Shown piece by piece: positions 41,714 through 51,832 of a DNA stretch of 64,000 nt. Under the pieces are notes generated by a model. It was given only the letters and a program-made list of their open reading frames with translations. It was not told the origin of the DNA and made no database searches. Location of the stretch: contig NZ_KL503802.1 in assembly GCF_000709795.1 (NCBI RefSeq), positions 372,001 to 436,000 on the forward strand, given 5' to 3'. The position numbers and the translations under genes are program-made. The number at the start of each line of letters is the position of its first letter. The first letter of the stretch is position 1. Source of the DNA: Bartonella bacilliformis Ver097. Lineage in GTDB: Bacteria > Pseudomonadota > Alphaproteobacteria > Rhizobiales > Rhizobiaceae.

Positions 41714-43087
41714 TTATGGTGTTTTGCCAAGTAAAGGAGACCACGCTGGGTCAGAGGCATTATTGGGTGTGGGCAATCGACGCTCATTACGTCCGGTGAT
41801 GTCAATCGTATAAATTTGTGCGCCTTGATTTGCATCTTGACGAAAGAACATGAGAACACGTCCATTAGGTGCCCAGGTTGGTCCTTCATTATGAAATCCT
41901 GTTGTTAATAATCTTTCGCCTTTCCCATTAGGATGCATCACCCCAATAGAAAATTGCCCCTGAGATTGTTTGGTGAAAGCAATATAATCACCGCGTGGTG
42001 ACCAAATGGGTGTTGAATAACTACCTTCATTTTCAGAAATACGATGAGGGTTTTTCCCATCTGCGTCCATAATATAAATTTGTGGTTTTCCATTACGATC
42101 AGATGAAAAAACAATCTGTTTGCCATCTGGCGAATAGGAGGCCGATGTATCAATGGCGCGTGTTGTTGTTAAGCGTGTCACGGTTCGTGTGCGTAAATCC
42201 ATGGTGTAAAGATTGGCACTGCCATTATCTTCTAACAAACTCATAATCACTTTTTGGCCATCTGGTGAAAAGCGCGGGGCAATGGTCATATTATCGAAGG
42301 TCCCGATCAACTCTCTTTGTCCCGTTTCAATTTGTTGCAGATAAACATGTGGAGTTTTATGCGCATCATAAGCCATATAGGTAATTTCTTGTCGATTAGG
42401 AGAAAAGCGCGGTGTCAGTACTAGTTCCTTGCCATTGGAAAGATAGGTCAAATTTGCGCCATCTTGGTCCATGATCGCTAAACGCTTTACACGGGCATTG
42501 AGCGGCCCTGTTTCATCAACAAAAACAATACGGGTATCAAAATAACCATTTTCTCCTGTCATTTTGCTATAAATTTCATCCGAGATCATATGAGCAACAC
42601 GGCGCCAATATTCCGTTGTTGTGTAAAAGCGCCGTCCTTTGATTTGCTTCTGGGTAAAGACATCCCATAAACGGAAATCAATTCTTAATCGTCCATTAGA
42701 GTCTCGGTGGATATACCCGGTGACCAATCCTTGTGCGTTAAGTTGCTGCCAATTGGAAAAATTGGGTTGGCTATTAGGGTCGGTGATTTTTTCAAGAAAA
42801 GAGTCCTTGTCTAGTGGTTTAAAAAGCCCTGACCGTTCAAGATCTGCGGCAACAACAGCAGCAATCTTTTCGCCAATTGAATCTTGCGCAATAAAATCTG
42901 TGATTGCAATGGGAATAGGGTTAAAGTCAGCATTAGAAATGGCTCCCTTTAACTGTGCATGAGAAAAAGAACCAGAAAAAAAACACACACTCGTACTGAT
43001 TATAAACCAAGAAAAAAGAGGATGTTTCATCATAGAAATCATGGGGACTACCCTTTTATGTATCAAAAAGATCAATTGTTGTTTCAT
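41714..43087 (-). CDS. tolB: Tol-Pal system beta-propeller protein TolB
   Basis: A 457-residue periplasmic protein of the Tol-Pal envelope complex. A signal peptide ends FSHAQ, then comes an N-terminal domain and a six-bladed propeller with WD40-like repeats such as [29 protein letters not shown] and [13 protein letters not shown]. It binds Pal and the outer-membrane complex. The start at 43087 overlaps the tolA stop as ATGA and has AAGGA upstream; ATG 43042 also has a ribosome site and would give a shorter signal peptide. pal does not follow. Confidence 0.96.
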   Translation of the reverse strand: MKQQLIFLIHKRVVPMISMMKHPLFSWFIISTSVCFFSGSFSHAQLKGAISNADFNPIPIAITDFIAQDSIGEKIAAVVAADLERSGLFKPLDKDSFLEKITDPNSQPNFSNWQQLNAQGLVTGYIHRDSNGRLRIDFRLWDVFTQKQIKGRRFYTTTEYWRRVAHMISDEIYSKMTGENGYFDTRIVFVDETGPLNARVKRLAIMDQDGANLTYLSNGKELVLTPRFSPNRQEITYMAYDAHKTPHVYLQQIETGQRELIGTFDNMTIAPRFSPDGQKVIMSLLEDNGSANLYTMDLRTRTVTRLTTTRAIDTSASYSPDGKQIVFSSDRNGKPQIYIMDADGKNPHRISENEGSYSTPIWSPRGDYIAFTKQSQGQFSIGVMHPNGKGERLLTTGFHNEGPTWAPNGRVLMFFRQDANQGAQIYTIDITGRNERRLPTPNNASDPAWSPLLGKTP

Positions 43088-44157
43088 GGTTCTTGTCCTT
43101 GCAGGGGATCAACATTAAAATCAAAGCCCTGTCCCCATAGATTATATTGATCACGTGGGAGATCTGCATAGGGTTGGCAAGCAAAAACAGCTGCATATAT
43201 TTGTCGTGTCATGACAGTTTTTTGATTTTCATCACCTTGAAGTGGGTCAATGATAGGCGTGCCTTGAATCATTCCGTTATTATCTAGTTGAAATTGTAAT
43301 CGCACAATAGGACGATTTTGTAAATTGCCACCAATAGCAACAAGTTTGAGCTTGCTTTGAATACAAGCGCCAACAAGATTTACCAGAGTTTGGGCCATGC
43401 GTTCTGAAGCGTTAATATCTTTTTTTGCCCCTATTGCTTCTGGTTGTTGTGAGCGTTTTGCCCCTCCGCCTTGTGTGCGAGCACGATTTATAAGATCATT
43501 TTTCTCGAGTGCGAGAATATCTTCAATGGTTTGTTCACCTTTTGGGGGTGAAGCTTGTGCTGTTTGTTGAGGGCGTTTTGGTGAGGCTTTAGCTTTAATC
43601 CGTGGCAGAGGAACTGTTTCTGGTACAGGTGTGAGTGGTGGGGGTATTATTGCCGGAGCCGGTTCTGGTTGTGCTAGTTCCGATTGCGTTGGCTCTGGCT
43701 GTATTTGTTCGGATTGCGTTGGCTTTGGCTCGGGTTGTAGTCGCTCTGGTTGAACACTCTCTTCTTGTGTTTTTTGTGGAAGCACAGGAAGTTCTGCAGC
43801 ATCCTTTTCACCAAAGATCGGAGATGCTGCATCAATTTGGCGTAGTTTTTCTTGCTTTTTAAAAGGGGCAGCAAGATCCATTTCTCCATCACCCACATGA
43901 CGTGCTTGCTCTTTTTCCTGCAGTTTGGTTGTCGGATTTAGGGCAGGGCTTTCACCAGGAGGAGCGTTTAATGAACCTTGTTGGAGAGACAGCTCCTGAC
44001 TAAGAGGCGTTAACGTAATGGGTACAGCTTCCAGTTGATGAGAAGGTAAAGAAGGCGAATGGATAAAATGCATCATTCCCAAAATGAGAAAGATGATATG
44101 AGCTGCAAAAGAAAAAGCTAAGCTCCATTTCATGGAATGATGAGAATTTTTTTCCAT
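43084..44157 (-). CDS. tolA: Tol-Pal system protein TolA
   Basis: A 357-residue inner-membrane protein spanning the periplasm. One N-terminal membrane segment (about residues 10-32) is followed by a long Pro/Gln/Glu-rich region with short repeats of the type QPEPTQSE (nt about 43660-43745), and a C-terminal TonB/TolA-like domain with a cysteine pair (GACIQSK and VFACQPY). The Lys/Ala-rich helix of enteric TolA is replaced by this Pro-rich linker. ATG 44157 has AAGG at 8 bases; ATG 44163 is too close to it. Confidence 0.9.
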   Translation of the reverse strand: MEKNSHHSMKWSLAFSFAAHIIFLILGMMHFIHSPSLPSHQLEAVPITLTPLSQELSLQQGSLNAPPGESPALNPTTKLQEKEQARHVGDGEMDLAAPFKKQEKLRQIDAASPIFGEKDAAELPVLPQKTQEESVQPERLQPEPKPTQSEQIQPEPTQSELAQPEPAPAIIPPPLTPVPETVPLPRIKAKASPKRPQQTAQASPPKGEQTIEDILALEKNDLINRARTQGGGAKRSQQPEAIGAKKDINASERMAQTLVNLVGACIQSKLKLVAIGGNLQNRPIVRLQFQLDNNGMIQGTPIIDPLQGDENQKTVMTRQIYAAVFACQPYADLPRDQYNLWGQGFDFNVDPLQGQEP

Positions 44158-44267
44158 CAGCATTGCCTTGGTTTTTTATTGTTCAGCCCTGTTATAATTT
44201 ATATTGACATGGTACGACGATTAATATTTGCATCATGCAACGAGAATCATTTTATCAAGATCACCAT

Positions 44268-44720
44268 TTATTGTGCTAAGCTAGCTAAGGAAACTTGTGA
44301 GAATCCTGTTTTTTGAATGCTAGCAAGAAGTGCTAAAATTTCCTGATATTCAACAGTTCGGGCCGCACGTACAAAAATACGTTGCGTATTTTGTGTTGGA
44401 TCTGTTTCAAGAAGAGACTTCAATTTTGCAATCAATTCTTCCACACTGTTATAATAATCATTATTGATGGCTAAGCGGCCTTTTTCATCAAGCGAAACAG
44501 TAAGCGGAGGACGATCAACCTGAATAGGGCCTGCTTGACTTTTCGGTAAATCAAGGGGAACACCATTCACCACAAGGGGAGCAGAGACCATAAAAATAAT
44601 CAATAAAACTAAGATAACGTCGACAAAAGGTGTCACATTAATTTCGCTTATCAAATGGTTACGCGAGCGACGCTTTTTTCGTGAGCCTTTTTGAGAAAGA
44701 GGAGAAACAGAAAGTGCCAT
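44268..44720 (-). CDS. tolR: Tol-Pal system protein TolR
   Basis: A 150-residue ExbD/TolR protein with one membrane segment near the N-terminus. The key proton-path aspartate is in NVTPFVDVILVLLIIFMV. The periplasmic domain has VSLDEKGRLAINNDYY. It forms the proton-driven motor with TolQ that pulls on TolA. It lies 12 bases after tolQ. Confidence 0.95.
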   Translation of the reverse strand: MALSVSPLSQKGSRKKRRSRNHLISEINVTPFVDVILVLLIIFMVSAPLVVNGVPLDLPKSQAGPIQVDRPPLTVSLDEKGRLAINNDYYNSVEELIAKLKSLLETDPTQNTQRIFVRAARTVEYQEILALLASIQKTGFSQVSLASLAQ

Positions 44721-44732
44721 AAAACTTTCCCT

Positions 44733-45440
44733 TTATGAGTTAGAAGTTATCTTCTCATCAATACGTCGTGATATAATGGTTGAAAATTCATCGGCAAAAT
44801 TTTCTATTTGCGCAATAATTTGCGCGCTTTCACCTGTTAATTTGTTATAAAAAATAACTGCGGGAATAGCCACAATCAAACCAATTGCCGTGGCCAAAAG
44901 CGCTTCTGCAATACCTGGTGCCACAATGGCAAGGGATGTATTTTGTGAGGCGGAGATTGAAAGAAACGAGTTCATAATGCCTACAACTGTTCCAAATAAG
45001 CCAATAAACGGAGCTGCGGACCCAAGGGTTGCCAAATAGCTTAATTTCGATTCTATTTTTGCACTTTCACGCCCGATAGCCAGGTCCATCGCCTTTTCAA
45101 TTCTAATTTGTAAGCTCGATGAGGTATGGATCCCTTTTGTGAGTGACTTTTTCCATTCTGTCATCGCCGCTATAAAAACTGTAGAGATATTATTGAAGTG
45201 CTGATTTTGACAAGCCGTGTAAAGCTCTTCTAACGATTTCCCTGACCAAAAAAACTTTTCAAAATGTCTGATATCACGGCGGATTTTCCGGTAAGCGAAT
45301 GTTTTATGAAAAATAATACTCCAGCTCCATACAGAAGCAAGCACAAGCCCAATCATAACAGCTTTTACAACCCAATTGGCTTGTATGAATAAAGCCCACA
45401 TTCCTGTAATTTCTGGACTAGCAAGGTCTACGTGCGTCAT
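44733..45440 (-). CDS. tolQ: Tol-Pal system protein TolQ
   Basis: A 235-residue MotA/TolQ/ExbB proton channel protein with three membrane segments: one near residues 20-40 and two after residue 135. The conserved AAPFIGLFGTVVGIMNSF and IAEALLATAIGLIVAIPAVIFYN segments are complete. First gene of tolQRAB here. The upstream spacer of 472 bp, rather than tight linkage to ybgC, suggests its own promoter. Confidence 0.95.
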   Translation of the reverse strand: MTHVDLASPEITGMWALFIQANWVVKAVMIGLVLASVWSWSIIFHKTFAYRKIRRDIRHFEKFFWSGKSLEELYTACQNQHFNNISTVFIAAMTEWKKSLTKGIHTSSSLQIRIEKAMDLAIGRESAKIESKLSYLATLGSAAPFIGLFGTVVGIMNSFLSISASQNTSLAIVAPGIAEALLATAIGLIVAIPAVIFYNKLTGESAQIIAQIENFADEFSTIISRRIDEKITSNS

Positions 45441-45912
45441 AATTCTCGTCTCTTTAGAATGAAAACTTTAAAACTCTTATACTCTATTTGTGTATAGTTT
45501 CTAAATTTAACAAAGGAAATCGTTACTTTGCGGAGAAAATTTTTGGACACAAAAGTTGCCCATTTTATCTCAGGCATTTTAGATTTCTTTTGAACACGCC
45601 TTGTAAGAAAGGTCCTCATATGCGTAGATAAACCCCTCCATACGGAAAAATCTATGCGTGGATAAATGATTTGAGCATAAACGATCTGCTCATTCTTAAT
45701 CTTACGCACTTAAGTCTTTATTTTAATACTTGTTTAAGCGATTTCAACATGCAGATGAAGAATTATTTAAGCAAAAAAGCTATCCCTGCGTATCTGAGAG
45801 GGTTTTTTGAAATAAATTTTCAAGAGATCTTCTAAGAAGTAGATCTCTTAAGCTTTTTGTGATCTATGCTCAGGAGATCTGCATCCCATCTTAATGTTTC
45901 TGGTCGTGCATT
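45441..45912. other. Spacer between ybgC and tolQ
   Basis: This spacer holds the hairpin at 45822-45849 (separate entry). A GTG-started frame of 90 codons at 45437-45709 overlaps the tolQ start, but it has no ribosome site and an odd Lys/Arg/Phe-rich composition, so I do not call it. Confidence 0.4.
45822..45849 (-). terminator. Hairpin after ybgC (possible terminator or attenuator)
   Basis: AAGAGATCT (45822-45830) and AGATCTCTT (45841-45849) form a perfect 9-bp stem with a 10-base loop that is itself nearly symmetric (TTCTAAGAA). It lies about 65 bases past the ybgC stop and ahead of tolQ. On the minus strand no long T-run follows, so it may be a weak terminator or a processing site. Confidence 0.45.
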
Positions 45913-46353
45913 TTAACAAGAGGTTCCAGAAAATAAATTCTTAGGCAAGCGTCTTGGTCTACCTTCTTGGTTGATGATGGCGATTTCAACCTTAGCTTCG
46001 GCCAACAATGTATCATCACGCATAATCACTTGATCAATGAAAAGGCGTGCCCCTTGTGCACGATTGATTCGTGTTTTGATGGTTAAAAGATCATCAATGT
46101 GAGCGGGTTGAGAATAACTGATCTCTATGCGTCGTACAACAAAAAATAGCTTTTCCCCCTGTTGGCCTGAGGCCAAATCGATATTCTTTAACCCTATATG
46201 GCGCAAAAATTCTGAGCGTCCTCGTTCAAAAAATTCCAAATAGCGTGCGTGATAAACAATGCCAGAAAAGTCAGTATCCGCGACATAAACACGCGCCTGC
46301 AGGTTATCAAAAGAATAAAAGGGAGAAGCCTGAATATCGGTTGTTTCAGTCAT
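45913..46353 (-). CDS. ybgC: Tol-Pal associated acyl-CoA thioesterase YbgC
   Basis: A 146-residue hotdog-fold thioesterase, gene partner of tol-pal in proteobacteria, acting on acyl-CoA or acyl-ACP. The catalytic aspartate is in [23 protein letters not shown], typical of the 4HBT family. Its start overlaps the ruvB end by 8 bases, so it is coupled to the ruv operon. Confidence 0.94.
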   Translation of the reverse strand: MTETTDIQASPFYSFDNLQARVYVADTDFSGIVYHARYLEFFERGRSEFLRHIGLKNIDLASGQQGEKLFFVVRRIEISYSQPAHIDDLLTIKTRINRAQGARLFIDQVIMRDDTLLAEAKVEIAIINQEGRPRRLPKNLFSGTSC

Positions 46354-47455
46354 AATCTTTTTCCCATAAATGTTTTTGTATCAAAGAGCTAACGGGGATA
46401 TCCGATGATGTGCTGAGATTTGGTGTTGAGTGTGTGGCTGAAGCCGCTGGCTGTGTCGGAGCACGAAGCCCTAAATGTGCCCAAGCTTTCTCTGTGATTA
46501 TACGCCCACGCGGTGTTCGTTGAATAAAGCCTTGTTGGAGCAAATAGGGTTCTATAATATCTTCAATCGCATCACGTGGTTCTGAAAGAGCTGCTGCGAT
46601 TGTTTCAATGCCGACAGGGCCCCCTAAAAAAACATCAGCAATCAACATTAAATAACTACGGTCTAGCGGGTCAAGACCAAGATGGTCCACCTCTAAACGC
46701 GAAAGTGCGGTGTCTGCAATTTCACGGTCAATGGCTTTTGCTTGTTTAACCAGAGCAAAGTCACACACGCGGCGCAACAGTCGCCCGGCAATACGCGGTG
46801 TTCCCCGTGCACGGCATGCAATTTCATGCGCTCCGTCATCGCTGATGGGCACAGAAAAAAGGCGTGCATTGCGTTTAACAATATATTCTAATTCTTCGAT
46901 CGTGTAAAAATTGAGCCGGATTGGAATGCCAAAACGATCCCGTAAGGGAGTGGTTAATAACCCCAAACGCGTTGTGGCGGCGACTAAGGTAAATTTTGCT
47001 AAGTCAATTTTGACCGAACGCGCTGCCGGACCTTCACCAATGATGAGATCAAGCTGATAGTCTTCCATCGCAGGATAAAGAATTTCTTCGATCGCTGGGT
47101 TTAAACGATGAATTTCATCAATAAACAAGACATCACGCTCTTCTAAATTAGTTAAAAGCGCTGCTAAATCGCCTGCTTTAGCAATCACGGGCCCTGATGT
47201 AGAGCGAAAATTAACTCCTAATTCCTTCGCCATAATTTGCGATAAGGTTGTTTTTCCCAAACCAGGGGGACCAACAAATAAAACATGATCCAAGGCCTCG
47301 TGACGTGTTTTCGCGGCTTCGATGAATATTTTTAAATTGGCGCGGGCCGCTTCTTGACCAATAAAGTCATCCAACACTTGTGGTCTTAAAGAACGATCTG
47401 GATCGTCCGGAAGGGACACGTTACCAAGAAGACGGTTATTCTCATTTTTATGCAT
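46346..47455 (-). CDS. ruvB: Holliday junction helicase subunit RuvB
   Basis: A 369-residue AAA+ motor that drives branch migration of Holliday junctions. It shows [20 protein letters not shown], Walker [13 protein letters not shown], Walker [11 protein letters not shown] and the winged-helix end with [11 protein letters not shown] Ser/Thr-rich tail of about 25 residues follows the conserved end. It lies 7 bases after ruvA. Confidence 0.97.
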   Translation of the reverse strand: MHKNENNRLLGNVSLPDDPDRSLRPQVLDDFIGQEAARANLKIFIEAAKTRHEALDHVLFVGPPGLGKTTLSQIMAKELGVNFRSTSGPVIAKAGDLAALLTNLEERDVLFIDEIHRLNPAIEEILYPAMEDYQLDLIIGEGPAARSVKIDLAKFTLVAATTRLGLLTTPLRDRFGIPIRLNFYTIEELEYIVKRNARLFSVPISDDGAHEIACRARGTPRIAGRLLRRVCDFALVKQAKAIDREIADTALSRLEVDHLGLDPLDRSYLMLIADVFLGGPVGIETIAAALSEPRDAIEDIIEPYLLQQGFIQRTPRGRIITEKAWAHLGLRAPTQPAASATHSTPNLSTSSDIPVSSLIQKHLWEKDYD

Positions 47456-47462
47456 CTTGACC

Positions 47463-48116
47463 TTATTTTGAATGAGAGGAAAGCAATTTCAAACTATGGC
47501 GAATAAGAAGTGCTGAAGAAGGGGTTTCTCCTTCAAAAGCCTTTATCGCTTCTTGAAGAGCATGGGTTGCTTGATCCCGCTCAAAACCAAGTTTTGTCAA
47601 AGCAGCAAGGGCATCCATACTGTGTTGATGGCCAGTTTGTTGAGTGCCTGCTTGAGAAAAGGTCTCTGACAAATGAGAGACAAAATGTGGCATGCTTTGA
47701 TGAGGTGCGTTGGAAGGCAAAGCTTTGTTTTTGAGCTCATTGATAATTCTTTCGCTCACCATTTTGCCCACTCCGGGAGAGCGGCTGATCATGGCGATAT
47801 CACTGAGCGTAATGGCTTGTGCCAGCTGTGGGGGAGGCAGAGTGCTTAAGATCGCCAAAGCGACCTTGGCGCCTACACCGCGGACATTTTGTAGCAGACA
47901 AAACCAGTCTTGTTCAACTTTTGTTTCAAAACCAAAAAGGCGGATTGCATCTTCCCGTACATGGGTTTCAATAAAGAAACTGACCGCTTTCCCCCGCTCA
48001 GGGAGAGAAGAAAGCAGCCGATTGGATAAAAAGATGACATAGCCTACACCCTGGACATCCAGAATGATGTGATCTTCAAAAACGCTATCGAGAATACCCG
48101 TTAATTTTCCAATCAT
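47463..48116 (-). CDS. ruvA: Holliday junction DNA-binding subunit RuvA
   Basis: A 217-residue RuvA. The N-terminal OB domain starts [26 protein letters not shown], split here by residues typical of the family; the double helix-hairpin-helix has [19 protein letters not shown] and [19 protein letters not shown]. The C-terminal domain that touches RuvB reads [11 protein letters not shown]. It lies 4 bases after ruvC. Confidence 0.96.
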   Translation of the reverse strand: MIGKLTGILDSVFEDHIILDVQGVGYVIFLSNRLLSSLPERGKAVSFFIETHVREDAIRLFGFETKVEQDWFCLLQNVRGVGAKVALAILSTLPPPQLAQAITLSDIAMISRSPGVGKMVSERIINELKNKALPSNAPHQSMPHFVSHLSETFSQAGTQQTGHQHSMDALAALTKLGFERDQATHALQEAIKAFEGETPSSALLIRHSLKLLSSHSK

Positions 48117-48120
48117 AGGC

Positions 48121-48624
48121 TCACCCCTTTATGCGATGAGCAAAGTTTGTGCGGTGGGCACTGTGACAGATCACAAGTGCAAGTGCATCAGCGGCGTCAT
48201 GGCCATCAAATTCAGCGCGGGGAAGAAGCCTCTTAACCATCATATGAATTTGTTCCTTTGCTCCATGACCAACACCAATGACAGATTTTTTGATCGTATT
48301 TGGTGCATATTCAAAGACCGGCAATCCTGCTTGTGCCGGAACAAGAAGCGCAATAGCACGAGCTTGCCCCAATTTTAAAGTGGCTGTAGCATCTTTGTTA
48401 ACAAAAACATGCTCAACAGCGGCTTCATGTGGCATAAATTGGTGTACAACTTCTGAAAGCCCTTTATGCAGCTGATACAATCTTGAGGCAAGGTTTAATT
48501 GCGCGTCAGAGTGAAGCGTTCCTGAAGCAACAAAATGCATATGATTCCCCAAGAAATCAATAATGCCCCACCCTGTTCGTCGTAATCCTGGATCGATGCC
48601 TATAATACGAATCTTTTCTACCAT
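48121..48624 (-). CDS. ruvC: Crossover junction endonuclease RuvC
   Basis: A 167-residue Holliday junction resolvase. Catalytic acidic residues are visible in [14 protein letters not shown] (first aspartate), [20 protein letters not shown] (glutamate) and [15 protein letters not shown] (the last aspartates). First gene of ruvCAB-ybgC. In related genomes yebC stands directly upstream; here it is 9.5 kb away. Confidence 0.96.
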   Translation of the reverse strand: MVEKIRIIGIDPGLRRTGWGIIDFLGNHMHFVASGTLHSDAQLNLASRLYQLHKGLSEVVHQFMPHEAAVEHVFVNKDATATLKLGQARAIALLVPAQAGLPVFEYAPNTIKKSVIGVGHGAKEQIHMMVKRLLPRAEFDGHDAADALALVICHSAHRTNFAHRIKG

Positions 48625-49132
48625 AGGGCGAGTTTATGTTATTTTTTTGTTTTTGGATAGATGCAATACGGTCTTACAGAATGCAATAAAGGGAGCAGAG
48701 AGTACGAGAAAGAGGGCGGAATGAGAGAGAAGGAGGGGCTAGAGTGAGGGGCTAGAGTGCGAAAAAGGGAGCGGAGTGTGAGAGGGAAGAAAGAGTGAGA
48801 GAAGCAGGCAAAATGATGCGAGAGGGAGCAGAGTATGAAAAGAGGAGCAGGATGAAGGAGGAGAGTTAGAGTGTGAAAAGGGGCAGAGTGCAAGAGGAAA
48901 GGTGAAATGCAAAAGGGGAAAAAATGTGAAAGGGAGTCTCATAATGTATCAAGCACAAAAAAATGCAGAAAAAAACATGAAGTAAGGTGTCAGGATGCAG
49001 GGAAAATCAGAAAAGAGCGTGTAGCATAAAAAAGCAGAGGGAGATCTTTATGGGCGCACATAGAGGGAGCCTGATATATCCACTAGGATAGAGGAAAAGA
49101 AGAGACTCTTAAAACATCAATCTTAATCTGTG
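48625..49132. other. Spacer of 508 bp upstream of ruvC
   Basis: It contains the purine tract at 48683-48951. Beyond that, 48952-49132 remains A/G-biased with no recognised gene. The ruvC promoter should be near 48630-48690. Confidence 0.5.
48683..48951. repeat. Purine-rich tract of degenerate ~20-60 bp repeats
   Basis: About 270 bp of plus strand is mainly A and G, with few C or T. A core GGGAGC(A/G)GAGT recurs with drift: GGGAGCAGAGAGTACGAGA near 48691, GGGAGCGGAGTGTGAGA near 48769, GGGAGCAGAGTATGAAAA near 48824, and GGGGCAGAGTGCAAGA near 48880. GGGGCTAGAGTG is doubled near 48735-48760. The complementary pyrimidine strand gives long open frames, but these are artefacts of composition. Confidence 0.75.
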
Positions 49133-49651
49133 CTAAAAGTGCCGAAAGGCATTTTTTAGCAATTCAAGTTGTTTATTAACTGGATTTTTGTCTTCTAAGC
49201 TTTTAGAAGAGACATAGTCTGAGTCATAGTGCATATGATATACGCGTTTTTCTAAACTTAGCGAGCGCGTTACAAAAGAACGGAAAATTTCTGGCAGTTC
49301 TTGCCAGTGCGCAATATCTGGCCCAAGCGATGGTGTATGAAGCGATATTTTGGCAATTTCTTTTTCTATTTGTTCAGGTAACATCTCTTCTTCGCGTCCC
49401 GCACGAAAGAGCAAAAGTCGTGAGGCAATTTGCATCAGCCTTGTACTTAAATACATCGCTTCCTTTACGTAAAGGGCAGAAGTTTCAACAGAAAGATCAC
49501 GTGTTGCCAATTTGCCATTTTGATCAATATACGCTGCCGTTTCTTCAATCAGATTCATTGTCTCTTCATAAAGGCGGTTAAAGGCATTTTCAAAAGCATC
49601 ATGCTCAATCATGACAATAGGTTTATCGTGCGGATGGTCATGGGCGCTCAC
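49133..49651 (-). CDS. rcdA: RcdA-like protein (DUF1465)
   Basis: A 172-residue DUF1465 protein, the family of Caulobacter RcdA. RcdA is an adaptor that, with CpdR and PopA, delivers CtrA and other cargo to ClpXP at the start of S phase. Recognisable segments are YEETMNLIEETAAYID, STRLMQIASRLLLFRAGREEEM and LPEIFRSFVTRSLSLEKRV. Largely helical; length is as expected. It stands alone between the ruvC spacer and the opgC-like gene. Confidence 0.85.
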   Translation of the reverse strand: MSAHDHPHDKPIVMIEHDAFENAFNRLYEETMNLIEETAAYIDQNGKLATRDLSVETSALYVKEAMYLSTRLMQIASRLLLFRAGREEEMLPEQIEKEIAKISLHTPSLGPDIAHWQELPEIFRSFVTRSLSLEKRVYHMHYDSDYVSSKSLEDKNPVNKQLELLKNAFRHF

Positions 49652-49905
49652 GTTTATTACTCCGATACGAAGAGGGGATGGCTAACGATACAGACATCAT
49701 TAAACTGAATAAACCATAAAATTGAAATGTTTTTTCAATCATATAGCTTAAATTACTCTTAAGATGACGTGTTTGCAACGATTACGCAAGATGCTTTTTT
49801 CGCTAAGGTTAATGAGCACGTATAGAAGGAAACTTTAAACCGCGTAAAAGAAAAGCTTTAAGTGTGCATATGGAAAAAAGCTTAATAAGCGCGTGTAGAG
49901 AGTGT

Positions 49906-51051
49906 TTAAGGTCCTTTCTGTTGTGGCAGGAAAGATAGAGGACGCTGCGATTTTCTCTTTTCATAAAAATAAGCAACAGCAAGTTGTACCACAATGCCAC
50001 TTGTGATTAACAAGGTATCCGACAAGAAATTACTTGTCATCACTGTTTTATAAATTTGCCCAATCATTGCAAAAATAGTCCCAGTAACAAAAACGGGTAA
50101 GCTATGTTTGCCCAAAATCACCAAAGGGTGTTTAACCGAAAGGCGAAATCGCTCATTCAGCCAAGGAAGGCAAAGAAAGATAGACGATAAAGCCAGAATA
50201 TGAAACAGACGAGGCAGACCTAAAAAACTCTTATTAAAACTCGCCAAGGGTGAAGGCAAACCAAGCCATGAAAAACTGCCCCACCAGTTTAAGCGTACCC
50301 AGAATAGGGCGATCACAAGATAACTGATCGAGACAGTAAGGAGGAAAGGTTTAAATATAATTTTTCCCCCTTGTTTGAAGTATAAGCTCCCCGTAAACCC
50401 GAGGATAAAGAGAAATTGCCACGAGAGTGGATTTAAAAACCATTGCCCTGGTAAAGGATAAGAGGGAAAACCAATCTTGTAGAAGCCGCACACTAAGTAA
50501 AGGCTGAATGAGCTGAAGAGCAGAAGCCCCTTTTGTTTGTAACTACAATAAAGAAGAAAGGGAGAAAAAAGCGTGAAAACAATATAAAGCGGGAGAATAT
50601 TATTATACCCTAGCTGATGGCCAAAACTCAGCATGCTGAAAAAGGCAACGACAGGCTGTGTGACAAACAGACCGATATTATTCATAGACGTTAGTTTTTC
50701 GCACTGCCAGATTAAAAAAGCCCCTAAAAAAAGGCCTAAGGTTATAAGGCTGGCAAAAAGATAGGCTGTATAAAGCTGAACAATTCTTTGCCAAATTTTG
50801 CGCAGATTCTCTATAAAATTCATCCGCTCAGGCAGTGTGCCAAAACTCAAGGCAAGAGAAATCCCCGACAGAAAAACAAATATTTCTGTCGAATCAGAAA
50901 AACCAAAATGTTTATGTGTGATATGTTCATAGATCGTGCCAGGAATATGGTTGATGAAAATTGTCAATAACGCTAAGGAACGCACAACATCAAGACGTGT
51001 ATCACGTTGCGACTGCGTTGAAATATGAGGAAAAGCGTTATGTAGTGCCAT
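49906..51051 (-). CDS. opgC: OpgC-type membrane acyltransferase
   Basis: A 381-residue integral membrane protein with about ten hydrophobic segments. The start DTRLDVVRSLALLTIFINHIPG and DSTEIFVFLSGISLALSFG fit the OpgC family, which adds succinyl groups to osmoregulated periplasmic glucans, and more broadly the acyltransferase-3 class. The conserved Arg-x-Asp and histidine in the first segments are present. No glucan synthesis gene is in the window, so the acceptor is uncertain. It is divergent from the ThiE-like gene. Confidence 0.8.
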   Translation of the reverse strand: MALHNAFPHISTQSQRDTRLDVVRSLALLTIFINHIPGTIYEHITHKHFGFSDSTEIFVFLSGISLALSFGTLPERMNFIENLRKIWQRIVQLYTAYLFASLITLGLFLGAFLIWQCEKLTSMNNIGLFVTQPVVAFFSMLSFGHQLGYNNILPLYIVFTLFSPFLLYCSYKQKGLLLFSSFSLYLVCGFYKIGFPSYPLPGQWFLNPLSWQFLFILGFTGSLYFKQGGKIIFKPFLLTVSISYLVIALFWVRLNWWGSFSWLGLPSPLASFNKSFLGLPRLFHILALSSIFLCLPWLNERFRLSVKHPLVILGKHSLPVFVTGTIFAMIGQIYKTVMTSNFLSDTLLITSGIVVQLAVAYFYEKRKSQRPLSFLPQQKGP

Positions 51052-51154
51052 AAAGGAACCTCTATCAATTCACGAGCATCACTTAATTTTAGCAAAGCAC
51101 GATCATAAAAAAAAACTTATTTTGAACATATGAGCTATGCAAGGATAGTAGTCT

Positions 51155-51832
51155 ATGACAGAACAGAAAAGTAAACCGCTTGAGTCTTGTCTTTATCCGC
51201 AGTTAGTTTTGACAGTGGATGTTCGACGGACTCTTAATCCATCATTACTCCGCACACTTTTGCAAACACAATCGTTTACTTGCGTTATTATTTACGATTC
51301 GTTCATTCATCAAGGCGATGAAAATTTTTTACAAAATAAAGCGCAAAGCTATGTTGATGACGTTCAACATAGTGGTGCAGCTCTTATCATTGCTGATAAT
51401 AGCCAGATTGTTGGTCGAATCAAGGCCGATGGTTTGCATGTTGAAGGAAATAAGGAGGCGCTTAAGATTTTCAAAGACCAAACAAAAGAAAATAAAATTG
51501 TTGGGTTTGGCAATTTACGTGATCGCCATTCGGCAATGACTGTTGCCGAAGCGGGTGTTGACTATTTGTTTTTTGGAAAATTAGGGGCTGACCAAAAAGC
51601 ACAGGCGCATCCGCGCAATCTTTCTCTAGCGACATGGTGGGCAGAAATTATGGAAATTCCTGCGATTATTCAAGCTGGGAACGATTATGCAACGGTTGAT
51701 GAAGCTTTTAAGACTGCTTGCGAATTTATTGCGGTTGAAGACATGTTTTTGTCTCATGAGGATCCTCTCCCCCTACTGCAGGAGATAGTGAAAAAGTGTA
51801 AAAATTTTCCTTTATTGATGGGGAAAGCATGA
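51155..51832 (+). CDS. ThiE-like (thiamine phosphate synthase family) protein
   Basis: A 225-residue TIM-barrel protein of the thiamine phosphate synthase/TenI family. AALIIADNSQIVGRIKADGLHVEG matches the strand-4 region and AEAGVDYLFFGKLG the phosphate-binding region. But ThiE hallmarks are eroded: the usual N-D-R is DNSQ, G-x-S-x-H is replaced by GFGNLRDRHS, and the T-x-T-K loop is absent. It may no longer make thiamine phosphate. ATGA overlap couples it to the Sel1 gene. Confidence 0.7.
   Translation: MTEQKSKPLESCLYPQLVLTVDVRRTLNPSLLRTLLQTQSFTCVIIYDSFIHQGDENFLQNKAQSYVDDVQHSGAALIIADNSQIVGRIKADGLHVEGNKEALKIFKDQTKENKIVGFGNLRDRHSAMTVAEAGVDYLFFGKLGADQKAQAHPRNLSLATWWAEIMEIPAIIQAGNDYATVDEAFKTACEFIAVEDMFLSHEDPLPLLQEIVKKCKNFPLLMGKA

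Noticed and set aside
45437-45709. 90-codon frame overlapping the tolQ start as ATGA
   Set aside because: GTG start without ribosome site; Lys/Arg/Phe-rich composition typical of noncoding AT-rich DNA. The overlap was tempting but is not enough.
48639-48942. Two Ser/Leu/Pro/His-rich minus-strand frames
   Set aside because: They are the pyrimidine strand of the purine tract; open only because that composition lacks stop codons.
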